64,000 nucleotides of DNA, taken from a bacterium. Its GTDB lineage: Bacteria; Planctomycetota; UBA1135; UBA2386. The stretch is from contig JAUILN010000003.1 in the NCBI GenBank assembly GCA_030432695.1, forward strand, positions 620,001-684,000, given 5' to 3'. The translations under genes and the position numbers were made by a program. Each line of letters opens with the position of its first letter. Positions within the stretch are counted from its first letter, which is position 1. The notes under the pieces were generated by a model. The model was given only the letters and a program-made list of their open reading frames with translations, ran no database searches and was not told the DNA's origin. Shown here piece by piece: positions 54,060 through 62,710 of the stretch.

Positions 54060-56207
54060 TCAGCGCAGCACGAGTTCGAGATCGGTCGCGCCGGCCTTCA
54101 CGTCGGGAAGGGTTGCTCCCGGCAACGGGAAGTCCTGGGGCCTCGCCTGCACCTTTCCGGCGAACGACTGCGGTACGGCGATCTCGAAGAAGCCGTCGGC
54201 GTCGGTGCGGTGGATCGGCGTGCTGCCGCGCATCGGCGGATCCCAGATCAGAAACACGACGGCCGACCGCCCCTCGCCGTTCGCTCCGACCACGCGGCCA
54301 CTGATCTTCGCCGCGGGTTCCACGACGATCTCCACGCCACGCGTGCCGACCGCGACGTCTCGGACCGGAGCCGCCACCAGGCCGTCGGGCAGGTTCCAGA
54401 CGGTGAGGTCGTGGCTCTGGCCGGCCTCCAGGCGTTCGAGTCGGAAGCTGCCGTCCGCGTCGACCCGGGTGCGGCCGCCGTTCGACGCGTGCACCTGCGG
54501 CGGGTCGTCGAGGGTTCCCAGGGGAAGCCCGTCGGACCGCCGGAGCCGGCCGATGATGGACTCGCCCGAGGAAAGCACGAGGCGCACGTCGGTCACCAGC
54601 GCGCCGTCGACCACTTCCACCTCGGCGGTCACGTTGCGTGGCCCGCCGCTGGGCGGATGGGCCGAGACCAGGTACTTGCCTGCTGCGACCTCGGCGAAGG
54701 CGAAGGAGCCGCCGGCGGACGTCTGCTGTTCGCGCGACTCGAAGTGATGCACGCCGTAGCGCGGCAGCTTCTCATCGGTCCACGCGCCCGCATCCGCGTT
54801 GCGGCCGTTCAAGGTCACGGTCAGGCCGGCCAATGGCTCGTCTCGCTCGTCGACCACCCGTCCTTCCACCCCACCAGCCGCACGCAGCACGACCTCGCCG
54901 ACGTCCAGGCGTTGATCGACCGCGAGCCGGCCGGGTAGGGCATGCACCTTGGTCCCGTAGCTGCGATGCCTCGCATAGAGCCAGTAGCTCTGGTCGCTGC
55001 GCAGTCCGCGGGCGACGAACATCCCGTGGCCGTCGACCCTGGCGCGGATCCAGTCGGTGTGCATGGCGCCCGCCATCGAGACGAACGACGCACCTACCGC
55101 GACGTACGTGCCGGGCAGCCCCGCACCGAACTCGTCGACGACCCGGCCGCTGATCTCCGCGCCGTGCTCCAGCGCGATCACGATCTCGCTCTTCACGTCG
55201 GGCGACACGTTGCGAGTGGCCGCTGCGTAGCCGTCGGCTCGGACGTGCAGACCGGCGAGTTCATCGGCTCCGACGTAGGGAATCGCGAAGCGCCCGTCCG
55301 CCGCCGTGCTGACGAACCGCTTGAACGTCCAGGTAGTCGCGACGCGGGCGCCGACCACGGGCGCGCCGCTGCTGCCGTCGATGATCCTGCCAGGGATCGT
55401 GCGCGAGGGCGGCAGATCGATCTCGACGTGGTGCGTTCCGCCTTCCGTCAGCGTGCACCTTTCCCAGGTCTCGCGGTGCTCCGGCGAGTGGACCTGTGCG
55501 AACACGTCGGCCGGCTGCAGTTCTTCGACGCGGAACATCCCGCCGGCATCGGTGCGGGTGCTGGTAACCGGGACCGCCTCTCCGACCACGGCGATGGTCA
55601 CCGGGACGTCCGGTACCGCCTCACCCTCGCATCGCACCGTGCCGGTGAGGATCGCGCCTCGTCCCAGCTCGATCACGATCTCGCCCGGCGAGGCGACGCA
55701 GTCGGGCAGGGTCCGCGCGGCGAATCCGTGAGCCCGCGCGTGGATGCGATGCGACCGTCCGCGCGCCGCGGGGAACGTGAACCGGCCTTCGGCATCGGTG
55801 TCCATGGTCGCCAGGGTCTCGATGCGCTTCCCGTACTCCATGTCGAGGTTCTCGAAGTCGTCGGCATCCCGGAAGCGGAGTTCGACGGTCGCGCCGGCGA
55901 TCGGCGTGCCATCCTCCGCGCGAACCACGCGGCCGAGCAGGCGCGGCGCCGCATCGCTGGGCGGCTCGGGCATTGGCTCGCTGCCCGGTTCCCGTTCGAC
56001 CGACACCCGTTCCTCGGGTTCGGACATATCGGATCCCACGTCCGCGGCTCGCGCTGCGCCGTCCGCCTCCGCGGTCTGCTGCGCAGGTTCGGGAACGCGA
56101 TCCCGGTCGCCCGCTCCGATCAGCAGCCAGACGATCAAGGCGAGCACGCCCAGAGCTGCGACGAGGGCTGCGACCTGCATTGCACGGGGGGAGGATCTGC
56201 GAGGCAT
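54060..56207 (-). CDS. Membrane-anchored carboxypeptidase-regulatory repeat protein, copy A
   Basis: The product is 715 residues from MPRRSSPRAMQ. One transmembrane helix (AALVAALGVLALIVWLLIGA) is followed by an acidic linker and about six Cna-B/carboxypeptidase-regulatory beta-sandwich repeats: LLGRVVRAEDGTPIAGATVE, GRGAILTGTVRCEGEAVPDV, IPGRIIDGSSGAPVVGARVA, ISGRVVDEFGAGLPGTYVAV, GGVEGRVVDERDEPLAGLTV. It is a tandem paralogue of the following gene, with near-identical segments such as FRDADDFxNLDMEYGxxxET and SDQSYWLYARHR. Its layout equals the tail of the sigma-fusion protein at 20271-23099 without the sigma head. The role is unknown, perhaps a periplasmic sensor or scaffold. Confidence 0.78.
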   Translation of the reverse strand: MPRRSSPRAMQVAALVAALGVLALIVWLLIGAGDRDRVPEPAQQTAEADGAARAADVGSDMSEPEERVSVEREPGSEPMPEPPSDAAPRLLGRVVRAEDGTPIAGATVELRFRDADDFENLDMEYGKRIETLATMDTDAEGRFTFPAARGRSHRIHARAHGFAARTLPDCVASPGEIVIELGRGAILTGTVRCEGEAVPDVPVTIAVVGEAVPVTSTRTDAGGMFRVEELQPADVFAQVHSPEHRETWERCTLTEGGTHHVEIDLPPSRTIPGRIIDGSSGAPVVGARVATTWTFKRFVSTAADGRFAIPYVGADELAGLHVRADGYAAATRNVSPDVKSEIVIALEHGAEISGRVVDEFGAGLPGTYVAVGASFVSMAGAMHTDWIRARVDGHGMFVARGLRSDQSYWLYARHRSYGTKVHALPGRLAVDQRLDVGEVVLRAAGGVEGRVVDERDEPLAGLTVTLNGRNADAGAWTDEKLPRYGVHHFESREQQTSAGGSFAFAEVAAGKYLVSAHPPSGGPRNVTAEVEVVDGALVTDVRLVLSSGESIIGRLRRSDGLPLGTLDDPPQVHASNGGRTRVDADGSFRLERLEAGQSHDLTVWNLPDGLVAAPVRDVAVGTRGVEIVVEPAAKISGRVVGANGEGRSAVVFLIWDPPMRGSTPIHRTDADGFFEIAVPQSFAGKVQARPQDFPLPGATLPDVKAGATDLELVLR

Positions 56208-56239
56208 GGTTGCTGGATCGGAGTTCGAGAAAGAACGGC

Positions 56240-58396
56240 TCACCGGAGCACGAGTTCGAGGACGTTGGCTCCCGCCCGGACCTCCGACAATTCAGCCCGC
56301 GGAAACGATGCGCCCGTCGGCGATGCGTGGACCTTGCCGACGAAGCCCGGCGGAACCTCGATCGAGAAGCGGCCGTCGGCGCCGGTGCGGGTGATGGGCG
56401 CTCCGCCGGCGACGGGCGGCTCCCAGGTCACGTGGACACCCGCGGACAGGCCGGCACCGTCGGCGTCGACGACCCGACCGCTGATCGTCGCGGCGGACTC
56501 GACCACCAACTCGACGTCGGTCGCGCCCGCCACAATGGCGCGGGCGGGCGCGGCCGCGAGGCCCTTGGGCAGATCCCAGAGGGTGAGGTCGTGGCGCTGT
56601 CCGGGTTCGAGGCCCTGGAGTCGGAAGTGGCCGGCCTCGTCGACCGCGCAACTGCTGGCGTGCGAGGCGACGACCCGGACCGACTCGCGGAGTTCACCGA
56701 GGGGCAATCCGTTGGCGCGGCGGACCCGCCCTTCGATGCTGGCGCCGTTCGCGAGCACGAGTTCCAACCCGGCCTGGACCATGCCGTCGCTGACCGTGAC
56801 CTCCGTCTGCGAGGTCTGGTTGCTATTGACGCGCGAGCGTGCCGTGACCGTGTAGGCACCACCCGCCACCTCGGTGAACGCGAAGGTCCCGTCTGCTGCC
56901 GACCGCTGACTGCGCGATTCGAATTGCGAGACCCCGCGGCGTGGCGGGTCGGTGTCGAGCCAGGCGCCTGCATCGGAGTTGCGGCCGCGCAGCGACACCG
57001 AGACGCCCGCGCGGGGCTCACCGAGTTCGTCGACGACTCGACCCTCGACTCCGCCTGCGAGTTGGAGCACCACTTCGCCGACGTCGAGCCATTGTTCCAC
57101 GGCCAGCCGGGCGGGGAGCGCATACACTTTCGTGCCGCGGCCGCGGTGTCTCGCATAGAGCCAATAGCTCTGGTCGCTGCGGAGGCCTCGCGCGACGAAG
57201 TGGCCCTGGTCGTCGACCGCGGCACGGATCCAGTCGGTGTGCTCGATCCCCGGTCGGAGCATGAACGACGCTCCGAACGCGACGTAGGACCCGGGCAGTG
57301 CGGCGCCCTCGCCGTTCACGATCCTGCCGGTGACCGCGGCGCCACGTTCCAGCTCGATCACCGGTTCGGTCTCGTCGTCGGGGGCCACGTTGCGGGTGGC
57401 CTCCGCGAAGCCGCCGGCGCGCACGTGGAGTTCGGCGATCTCGTTGTCCGCGACGTAGGCGATCCGGAAGCGGCCTTCCGCGTCGGTCGTCACGAAGCGC
57501 TTGAAGGTCCAGTTGGTCGCGACGCGCGCGCCAGCCACCGGCTGGCCGTCGCTCCCGTCCACGACCTGGCCGACCACCATGCGCGACGGCCGCAGATCGA
57601 TCTCGACGTGGTGGGCCCCGTCGTCTTCCAGGAGAACGCGTTCCCATGTCTCGCTGTGCTCCGGCGAACGGACCTGCACATAGACCGACGCCGGTTGCCG
57701 CGCGTCGAAGCGGAACATTCCGCCCGCATCGGTGCGGGTCCGGCCCGGGTAGATCGACTCGCCGGCCACGGCGAGGATCACCGGTACGTCGGGCACTACT
57801 TCGCCTTCGCAGCGCACCGTGCCGGTGAGTCGCGCGCCGCGCCCCAGCTCGATCACGATCTCGCTCCCTGAGGCGACGCAGTCCGGCACCGTGCGCGCCG
57901 CGAAGCCGTGTGCCCAGACGTGGAGGCGGTACGAACGTCCGTGCGCGGCGGGAAACGTGAACCGACCGTCGGCATCGGTCTGGATGCTCGCCAGGGTCTC
58001 GACCTGCTCGCCGTACTCCATGTCGAGGTTCCAGAAGTCGTCGGCGTCGCGGAAGCGGAGTTCGACGGTGGCGCCTTCGATCGGGGTGCGGTCGTCCTTG
58101 CGGACCACGCGGCCGTGAAGGCGTGGAGCGGTGTTGCTGGAAGCGCTCGCGAGAGGTTCGGGTCGAGGGTCCTCCTCCACCGACCGGCGCTCGTCGGTCT
58201 CGAGCGCTCCGGGGATGGCCGATCCGTCGCGTGCCGTACCGCCCGTTTCCGTTCCGGCCGCCACGACCTCGGGTGCGGCCTGCGGGGTCGGGTCGCCGCC
58301 GAGCAGGCCGGCGAGCAACCAGCCGAGCGTGGCCAGCACGACCAAGGCCGCCGCCGCCAGGGCGACGCGGGATTCACCGCGTGGGGAGGCTGACAT
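56240..58396 (-). CDS. Membrane-anchored carboxypeptidase-regulatory repeat protein, copy B
   Basis: The product is 718 residues from MSASPRGESRVALAAAALVV, whose hydrophobic stretch (ALAAAALVVLATLGWLLAGL) is the membrane anchor. It follows the same repeat order as copy A: LHGRVVRKDDRTPIEGATVE, GRGARLTGTVRCEGEVVPDV, VVGQVVDGSDGQPVAGARVA, VTGRIVNGEGAALPGSYVAF, GGVEGRVVDELGEPRAGVSV, ISGRVVDADGAGLSAGVHV. Only 32 bases separate it from copy A downstream, so the two form an operon created by tandem duplication. It is divergent from the M28 peptidase gene. Confidence 0.78.
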   Translation of the reverse strand: MSASPRGESRVALAAAALVVLATLGWLLAGLLGGDPTPQAAPEVVAAGTETGGTARDGSAIPGALETDERRSVEEDPRPEPLASASSNTAPRLHGRVVRKDDRTPIEGATVELRFRDADDFWNLDMEYGEQVETLASIQTDADGRFTFPAAHGRSYRLHVWAHGFAARTVPDCVASGSEIVIELGRGARLTGTVRCEGEVVPDVPVILAVAGESIYPGRTRTDAGGMFRFDARQPASVYVQVRSPEHSETWERVLLEDDGAHHVEIDLRPSRMVVGQVVDGSDGQPVAGARVATNWTFKRFVTTDAEGRFRIAYVADNEIAELHVRAGGFAEATRNVAPDDETEPVIELERGAAVTGRIVNGEGAALPGSYVAFGASFMLRPGIEHTDWIRAAVDDQGHFVARGLRSDQSYWLYARHRGRGTKVYALPARLAVEQWLDVGEVVLQLAGGVEGRVVDELGEPRAGVSVSLRGRNSDAGAWLDTDPPRRGVSQFESRSQRSAADGTFAFTEVAGGAYTVTARSRVNSNQTSQTEVTVSDGMVQAGLELVLANGASIEGRVRRANGLPLGELRESVRVVASHASSCAVDEAGHFRLQGLEPGQRHDLTLWDLPKGLAAAPARAIVAGATDVELVVESAATISGRVVDADGAGLSAGVHVTWEPPVAGGAPITRTGADGRFSIEVPPGFVGKVHASPTGASFPRAELSEVRAGANVLELVLR

Positions 58397-58549
58397 GGTC
58401 GGAAGGTAGCCGATCGCCGGGAGGCCTCGGGTGGCCGGGGGTCGGGCTTCCTTCCTCGGCTCGGACTTCGCGTGCACTTGCCCTGCCGCGTAGGAGGCGC
58501 TCCGCTGGCGGGCCTTCGTGTGCCCGCCCCCGCAAACCGGTCCCCGATC

Positions 58550-60103
58550 ATGAGTCGAACCAAGCTCCTTCCCCTCCTCCCGGCGCTGTTCCTGGCCGGT
58601 CCGATCCTCGTTCCGAGCCTGCGAGCCCAGGACGAAGAGACCCCGCAGGCCGCACGCGAAGTGCCGGCGCCGGACAGTCTTGCACCTCTGCCGGCCGACC
58701 GCCGGAAGGGCTTCGAGTCGATCGATCCCGAGCTGTGCAAGGAGTGGCTGAGCTACCTCGCCTCCGACGAGCTCGAGGGCCGCGAGACCGGACGACCGGG
58801 CTACAAGAAGGCCGCCGAGTTCATCGCCGCTCACTTCGAGGAGTGGGGGCTGAAGCCGGTGGGAGACGACGGCAGCTACTTCCAGGCGGTGCCGTTCGTG
58901 AAGACCGCGCCCGATCCGGAGACCAGCTACATGGCGGTCGTGGGAGGTGACGGCAAGGAGCTGCTGCGCGTGGCGGTCGGTTCCGGCATCGGTGGCAGCA
59001 TCGGCGAGAACTCGGAAGCGCAGGGTCCGCTGACCGTCTTCGACGCCAGCGTCGAGGAGCCGGACTTCTCCGGCCTCGAGGGCAAGATGGTCCTCGTCGA
59101 TGGCGACATGGACCGCCGCGCGATGTGGGGCCTGCTGCGCGTCGGTCCTGCTGCGGTGTTCACGGTCTCCGACGAGCAGGCCGCGCGGGTCACCGAGCGG
59201 ATCAGCCTGGACACCGGCGGCCGCGACCGGGTGCGCAATGCCCGGCGCCGCTTCCCGAACAGCTATGCGTTGACCGCTCAGGTCGCGGAGCAGGTCCGGG
59301 AGCTGGTCGCGGGCGCCGAGGGCGTCGAGGTGCGCATGCAGGTCGAGGTGAAGACCGAGCCGGTGTTCGCCGCCAACGTCGTGGGCCTGCTCGAGGGCAG
59401 CGACCCGAAGCTGAAGGCGGAGATCGTCGGCGTGGGCTCGCACCTCGACCACGTCGGCATTGCCGGCAATGGCGAGATCCGCAATGGCGCCGACGACGAC
59501 GGCTCCGGCACCACCGGCGTGCTCGCCGTGGTCCGCGCCTTCCACGAGAACGGCAAGCGGCCGAAGCGCTCGATCCTGTTCATGTGCTTCGCCGGCGAGG
59601 AGATGGGTCTGATCGGTTCGCGGCACTACACCGAGAACCCGATCTTCCCGCACGAGCAGATGGTGGCCGAGATCCAGATGGACATGATCGGCCGCCGCGA
59701 GGAGGCGCCGAACCCCGAGGCGCGGGCTCCCGAATCGCCGGACGACAACGTCAACACGCTGCACCTGGTGGGCACGCAGAAGGCCTCCGACGAGCTGCAC
59801 GCGCTGTGTCTGGAGCTGAACGAGAAGCACGTCGGCTTCGTGTTCGAGTACGACCAGGAGGGCATGTTCGGTCGCAGCGACCACGCCAACTTCGCGCGCC
59901 AGAACATCCCGGTGTGCTTCCTGTTCACCGGCCTCCACCCGCAGTACCACCAGCCCGACGACACCGTCGAGAAGATCGACTTCCCGAAGCTGGCGCGGGT
60001 CGCGCAGTTCGCCTACTCGCTGGCCTGGGAGCTGGCGGATCGCAGCGAGCGGCCGACGGTGGACCGGACCTGGGACGAGGTCAGCCGGCGGCGCGGGCGC
60101 TGA
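58550..60103 (+). CDS. Secreted M28-family zinc aminopeptidase with PA-like insert
   Basis: The 517-residue protein has a signal peptide (LLPLLPALFLAGPILVPSLR). An M28 core covers residues about 270-510 with the zinc set GVGSHLDHVG (His), NGADDDGSGTTG (bridging Asp), CFAGEEMGLIGSRHY (general-base Glu and ligand Glu), QMDMIGRREE (Asp) and HPQYHQPDDTVEKIDF (His). Residues about 140-240 fit a protease-associated domain (FSGLEGKMVLVDGDM). It probably releases N-terminal residues from peptides outside the cytoplasm. The start is the ATG at 58550. Confidence 0.9.
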   Translation: MSRTKLLPLLPALFLAGPILVPSLRAQDEETPQAAREVPAPDSLAPLPADRRKGFESIDPELCKEWLSYLASDELEGRETGRPGYKKAAEFIAAHFEEWGLKPVGDDGSYFQAVPFVKTAPDPETSYMAVVGGDGKELLRVAVGSGIGGSIGENSEAQGPLTVFDASVEEPDFSGLEGKMVLVDGDMDRRAMWGLLRVGPAAVFTVSDEQAARVTERISLDTGGRDRVRNARRRFPNSYALTAQVAEQVRELVAGAEGVEVRMQVEVKTEPVFAANVVGLLEGSDPKLKAEIVGVGSHLDHVGIAGNGEIRNGADDDGSGTTGVLAVVRAFHENGKRPKRSILFMCFAGEEMGLIGSRHYTENPIFPHEQMVAEIQMDMIGRREEAPNPEARAPESPDDNVNTLHLVGTQKASDELHALCLELNEKHVGFVFEYDQEGMFGRSDHANFARQNIPVCFLFTGLHPQYHQPDDTVEKIDFPKLARVAQFAYSLAWELADRSERPTVDRTWDEVSRRRGR

Positions 60104-60113
60104 GTCGCGAGTC

Positions 60114-60551
60114 GTGACGCGTCGCATCGAGGGCTCCGAGGAGCGTGCCCGCTACCTGCCGCTCGATGCGAGCGACGCCGACGTGCTGCGCCTGCTCGAT
60201 GCATACGTCGGCCTGCTCGCCGCATCGCGCTGGGACGACGCGGCGCGCTTCCTGCGCAGTCGCCACCCGACCGATGCCGCGCTGCTCGAGTGGTGCGTGT
60301 GCACGCACGGCGGGTATCGCGAGGACGAGCCCGGGAATCGCGTCGACGACCCGGCCGCGGTGTTCCGCAGTCTCGATGCGGCGAGCTGTCGGCGGGTGCG
60401 TGCGCATGGCGCGACGCTGGCCGAGCGCGGGGGGTACGTGGAGTACGACCTGCCGATGGGCGGGACGCGCAGCGACCTGACGCTGGAGGTCGCGATCGAC
60501 CGCGTCGGAGACCGGCTGGAGCTGGTCTTCGAGGGGATCCACGTGATGTGA
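60114..60551 (+). CDS. Small protein of unknown function ending in IHVM
   Basis: The 145-residue protein starts from a GTG ten bases after the M28 stop. It has a helical N-terminal half (DADVLRLLDAYVGLLAASRW) and a beta-strand end SDLTLEVAIDRVGDRLELVF then EGIHVM. The terminal pattern recalls DUF7668-like proteins, but I am not certain. It has no signal or membrane segment. Codon use is the same as its neighbours. It is probably cotranscribed with the peptidase gene. Confidence 0.6.
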   Translation: MTRRIEGSEERARYLPLDASDADVLRLLDAYVGLLAASRWDDAARFLRSRHPTDAALLEWCVCTHGGYREDEPGNRVDDPAAVFRSLDAASCRRVRAHGATLAERGGYVEYDLPMGGTRSDLTLEVAIDRVGDRLELVFEGIHVM

Positions 60552-60590
60552 GAACTTGCTCGCGGTCCTCCGTGGGGTTCCGCTGGACTC

Positions 60591-61034
60591 ATGGACCGAG
60601 CACCGGAGTCCGAAAAGCGACGTCGTCGAGGGCAGGGTCTCCACTGGGTCCTGTTCGCGGTTGCCCTGGCCGTTCTGGCCGGAGTGCTCACGTTCGTGGT
60701 TCCATTGCTCGGGGCGCTGCTGCCTCTGGATGCCGGCGATCTCCGACGCGCGGAGCCCGTGCGTGCATGGGTGCGTGCGGAGTATTGGGACGGCGTGAGG
60801 ATCGGCGTCACCGCGGAACGTCATGGCGTCGAGGTCGGAATCGTGCATGTCGATGATCCCGCGCAGCAGGACGCGATCGTGGAGCGAATCCGGGATGGCG
60901 CGCGAGGTCGGGGCTGGGGCCCGATCACCGTCACCTTTCGAGTCGACCGGTCCGAGCTGATCCGGGATTCCGAGGGCCGCGTCGTCGGCGGAAGACCGCT
61001 CCCTCCGCAGGTGATCCGGGTGGAGGAGCTCTGA
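60591..61034 (+). CDS. Small single-pass membrane protein of unknown function
   Basis: The 147-residue protein has a basic N-terminus (SEKRRRRGQG) and one long hydrophobic helix (WVLFAVALAVLAGVLTFVVP, about residues 19-45). A soluble domain of about 100 residues follows, with alternating strands (GVRIGVTAERHGVEVGIVHV, GPITVTFRVDRSELI). It is not recognised. The fold of the soluble part might be ferredoxin-like (beta-alpha-beta order), which is a guess from strand/helix order. It is 39 bases after the preceding small gene. Confidence 0.6.
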   Translation: MDRAPESEKRRRRGQGLHWVLFAVALAVLAGVLTFVVPLLGALLPLDAGDLRRAEPVRAWVRAEYWDGVRIGVTAERHGVEVGIVHVDDPAQQDAIVERIRDGARGRGWGPITVTFRVDRSELIRDSEGRVVGGRPLPPQVIRVEEL

Positions 61035-61311
61035 TGGGTGCGTTGCGTGCCGTGGCGGAACAGTGGGCGGCCGACCGCGATGGGCGCGCGCGGTGAAGGT
61101 CCACGTACGTCCGCTCACGTCCTGATCCCTCGCCGCGGGTGGCCGGCCGCAGCCGCTCCAATCGGCTCGATGTGATGCTGCCGCACCTGCCTCGTCCAGT
61201 TCGTCGAGGGCCCTGGCGAGGAGGATCGTGGCCGGACGGTCGGCATGCGTTCCTTGCTCGCATAGCGAGCAGGGTCCACTACTCTCCCAGCGCCGCGTTA
61301 CTCCGGCACGC
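61035..61311. other. Non-coding stretch before the repeat-protein pseudogene
   Basis: No gene is visible. A short hairpin with 7-base arms lies at 61255-61271 (TGCTCGC-ATA-GCGAGCA). The missing 5' part of the pseudogene should have been here, which marks the breakpoint. Confidence 0.35.
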
Positions 61312-62278
61312 CCTCGCCGACGGGACGCCCGGCGGCACCCGCCTCGTTGCTGGCGCCGACTCGCTGCGCGCCGACAGCGAGGCGGTCGTCGAACCGAGGA
61401 CCCGCGACCTGGTGTTCGTGCAGGGCTCCATGGCCAACGGAGTGGAGATGTGGCGGACCGACTGGACCGCGTCCGGTACGCGGCTCGTCGCCGACGTCGA
61501 ACCCGGTCCGGCCGACTCGCTGCCACGCGGGCTCGATTGGGAGCGCGACTTCATCTACTTCTCCGCCGACGCGCTCGGGATCGGGCGTGAGCTGTACCGC
61601 TACGATCCGACCAACGACCGGGTGGAGCGCTTCGGGAACGTCGAGCCGGGAACCGGTGGCTCGGACCCGGTGATCCTCTGCACCGCGCGCGAGGGGTTGG
61701 TGATCCGGGCCTTCCGGAGCACGTCGGGCGTGGAGCCTTGACGTCTCGACCTGGCGGCTGGTCGCGCGGACCTGTTGTTCGACGTCAACCCGGGCATCTC
61801 CACCGGCGACTCGGACCCCAACGGGTTCCTGCGGTGCCGCGACCGGTCGTTCTTCACCGCCGACGACGGCCAGAACGGCCGCGAGCTGCACGCGGTCCAA
61901 CTCTGCGCCAGCGGCGCGTGGCTCGCTCAGCCATACGGCGAAGGCTGTGGCGCCACGCTCGACGCCTCGGGAGCTGCCGTTCTCGGTCGAGCTTTCGCCT
62001 TCGAGATCGAGACCGTCGCCAGCAGCCCGGTCGCGCTGGCCTTCGGCGTCACCCCGACCGCGCAGGTCCTGGTGCCCGGCTGCAGTCTGCACATCGCCGG
62101 TCCGGAGACGGTCGCCGTGACGACCAGCGACGGACAGGGACGTGCCAGCGTGGGACTCACGATCCCCAACATGCCCGAGCTCGTTGGCGACCGGATGCAC
62201 TTCCAGGCCTTCGCCGTGTTCCCGGGCGGTCCTGCAGGAGGTGGCACCAATGGGCTCGAGGTCGTCGTCGGGCGGTGA
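61312..62278 (+). pseudogene. 5'-truncated, stop-interrupted xLWxSDGT-repeat protein with YGxGC-type end
   Basis: Homology begins abruptly at ADGTPGGTRLVAG and continues as EMWRTDWTASGTRLVADVEP and DPVILCTAREGLVIRAF. An in-frame TGA (61739-61741) follows GVEP. The same frame then resumes with RLDLAAGRADLLFDVNPGIS, FFTADDGQNGRELHAVQL, and a C-terminal YGxGC-like module starting AQPYGEGCGATLDASG and ending GTNGLEVVVGR. No frameshift is needed: reading through the TGA restores a continuous protein. The signal peptide and most repeats are missing. It lies beside an intact family member starting at 62711, so it is probably a decayed tandem copy. Confidence 0.75.
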
Positions 62279-62710
62279 GGGGCGATAACCGTTCTCAAAC
62301 GGTCTCCATCATCGTCTCCGAATCGCCCTGGAAGATCCCAGCACCCGGCCGGTGCGATCCGACGTGGGCCGGCCCAGGTGCCTCGCGCTTCGGAAGACGC
62401 GACGCCTGGTCCAGCGACGTCGGTTCGCGGCACCACGCGCAATTGCGGGGACTCCCCGTCGGTTCGGCTTGTCCAAGGCGTTGGAATGGAGCGAGGCCGG
62501 CGCGACGCAGCCCGGTTCCGTGTTCCGTCGAGTCGGCGGCGGTCGGGGTGGTGGTGCCTCCGTCCGTTGGTACGGGTGACCGCTTCGCGTGGTCGCGCGG
62601 GTACCCATGGTGCAGCGATCCGGGAGATGTGCACGACCCGACTACTTGGCCCGGTGCGCTATGTAGGGTTCCGCCCTCCACGCTCCGTTCCGCAGCGACT
62701 CCCGCACCCG
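62279..62710. other. Gene-free stretch between pseudogene and repeat protein
   Basis: I find no coding frame that resembles a protein. A small inverted repeat ACCGTT-ctca-AACGGT lies at 62288-62303, just after the pseudogene, without a T-tract. The promoter for the gene at 62711 should be in the right part of this stretch, but I cannot define it. Confidence 0.4.

Noticed and set aside
61139..61311. Start codon for the broken repeat protein at 61139
   Set aside because: The first ~58 codons are not repeat-like and contain no signal peptide. Homology begins only near 61312.
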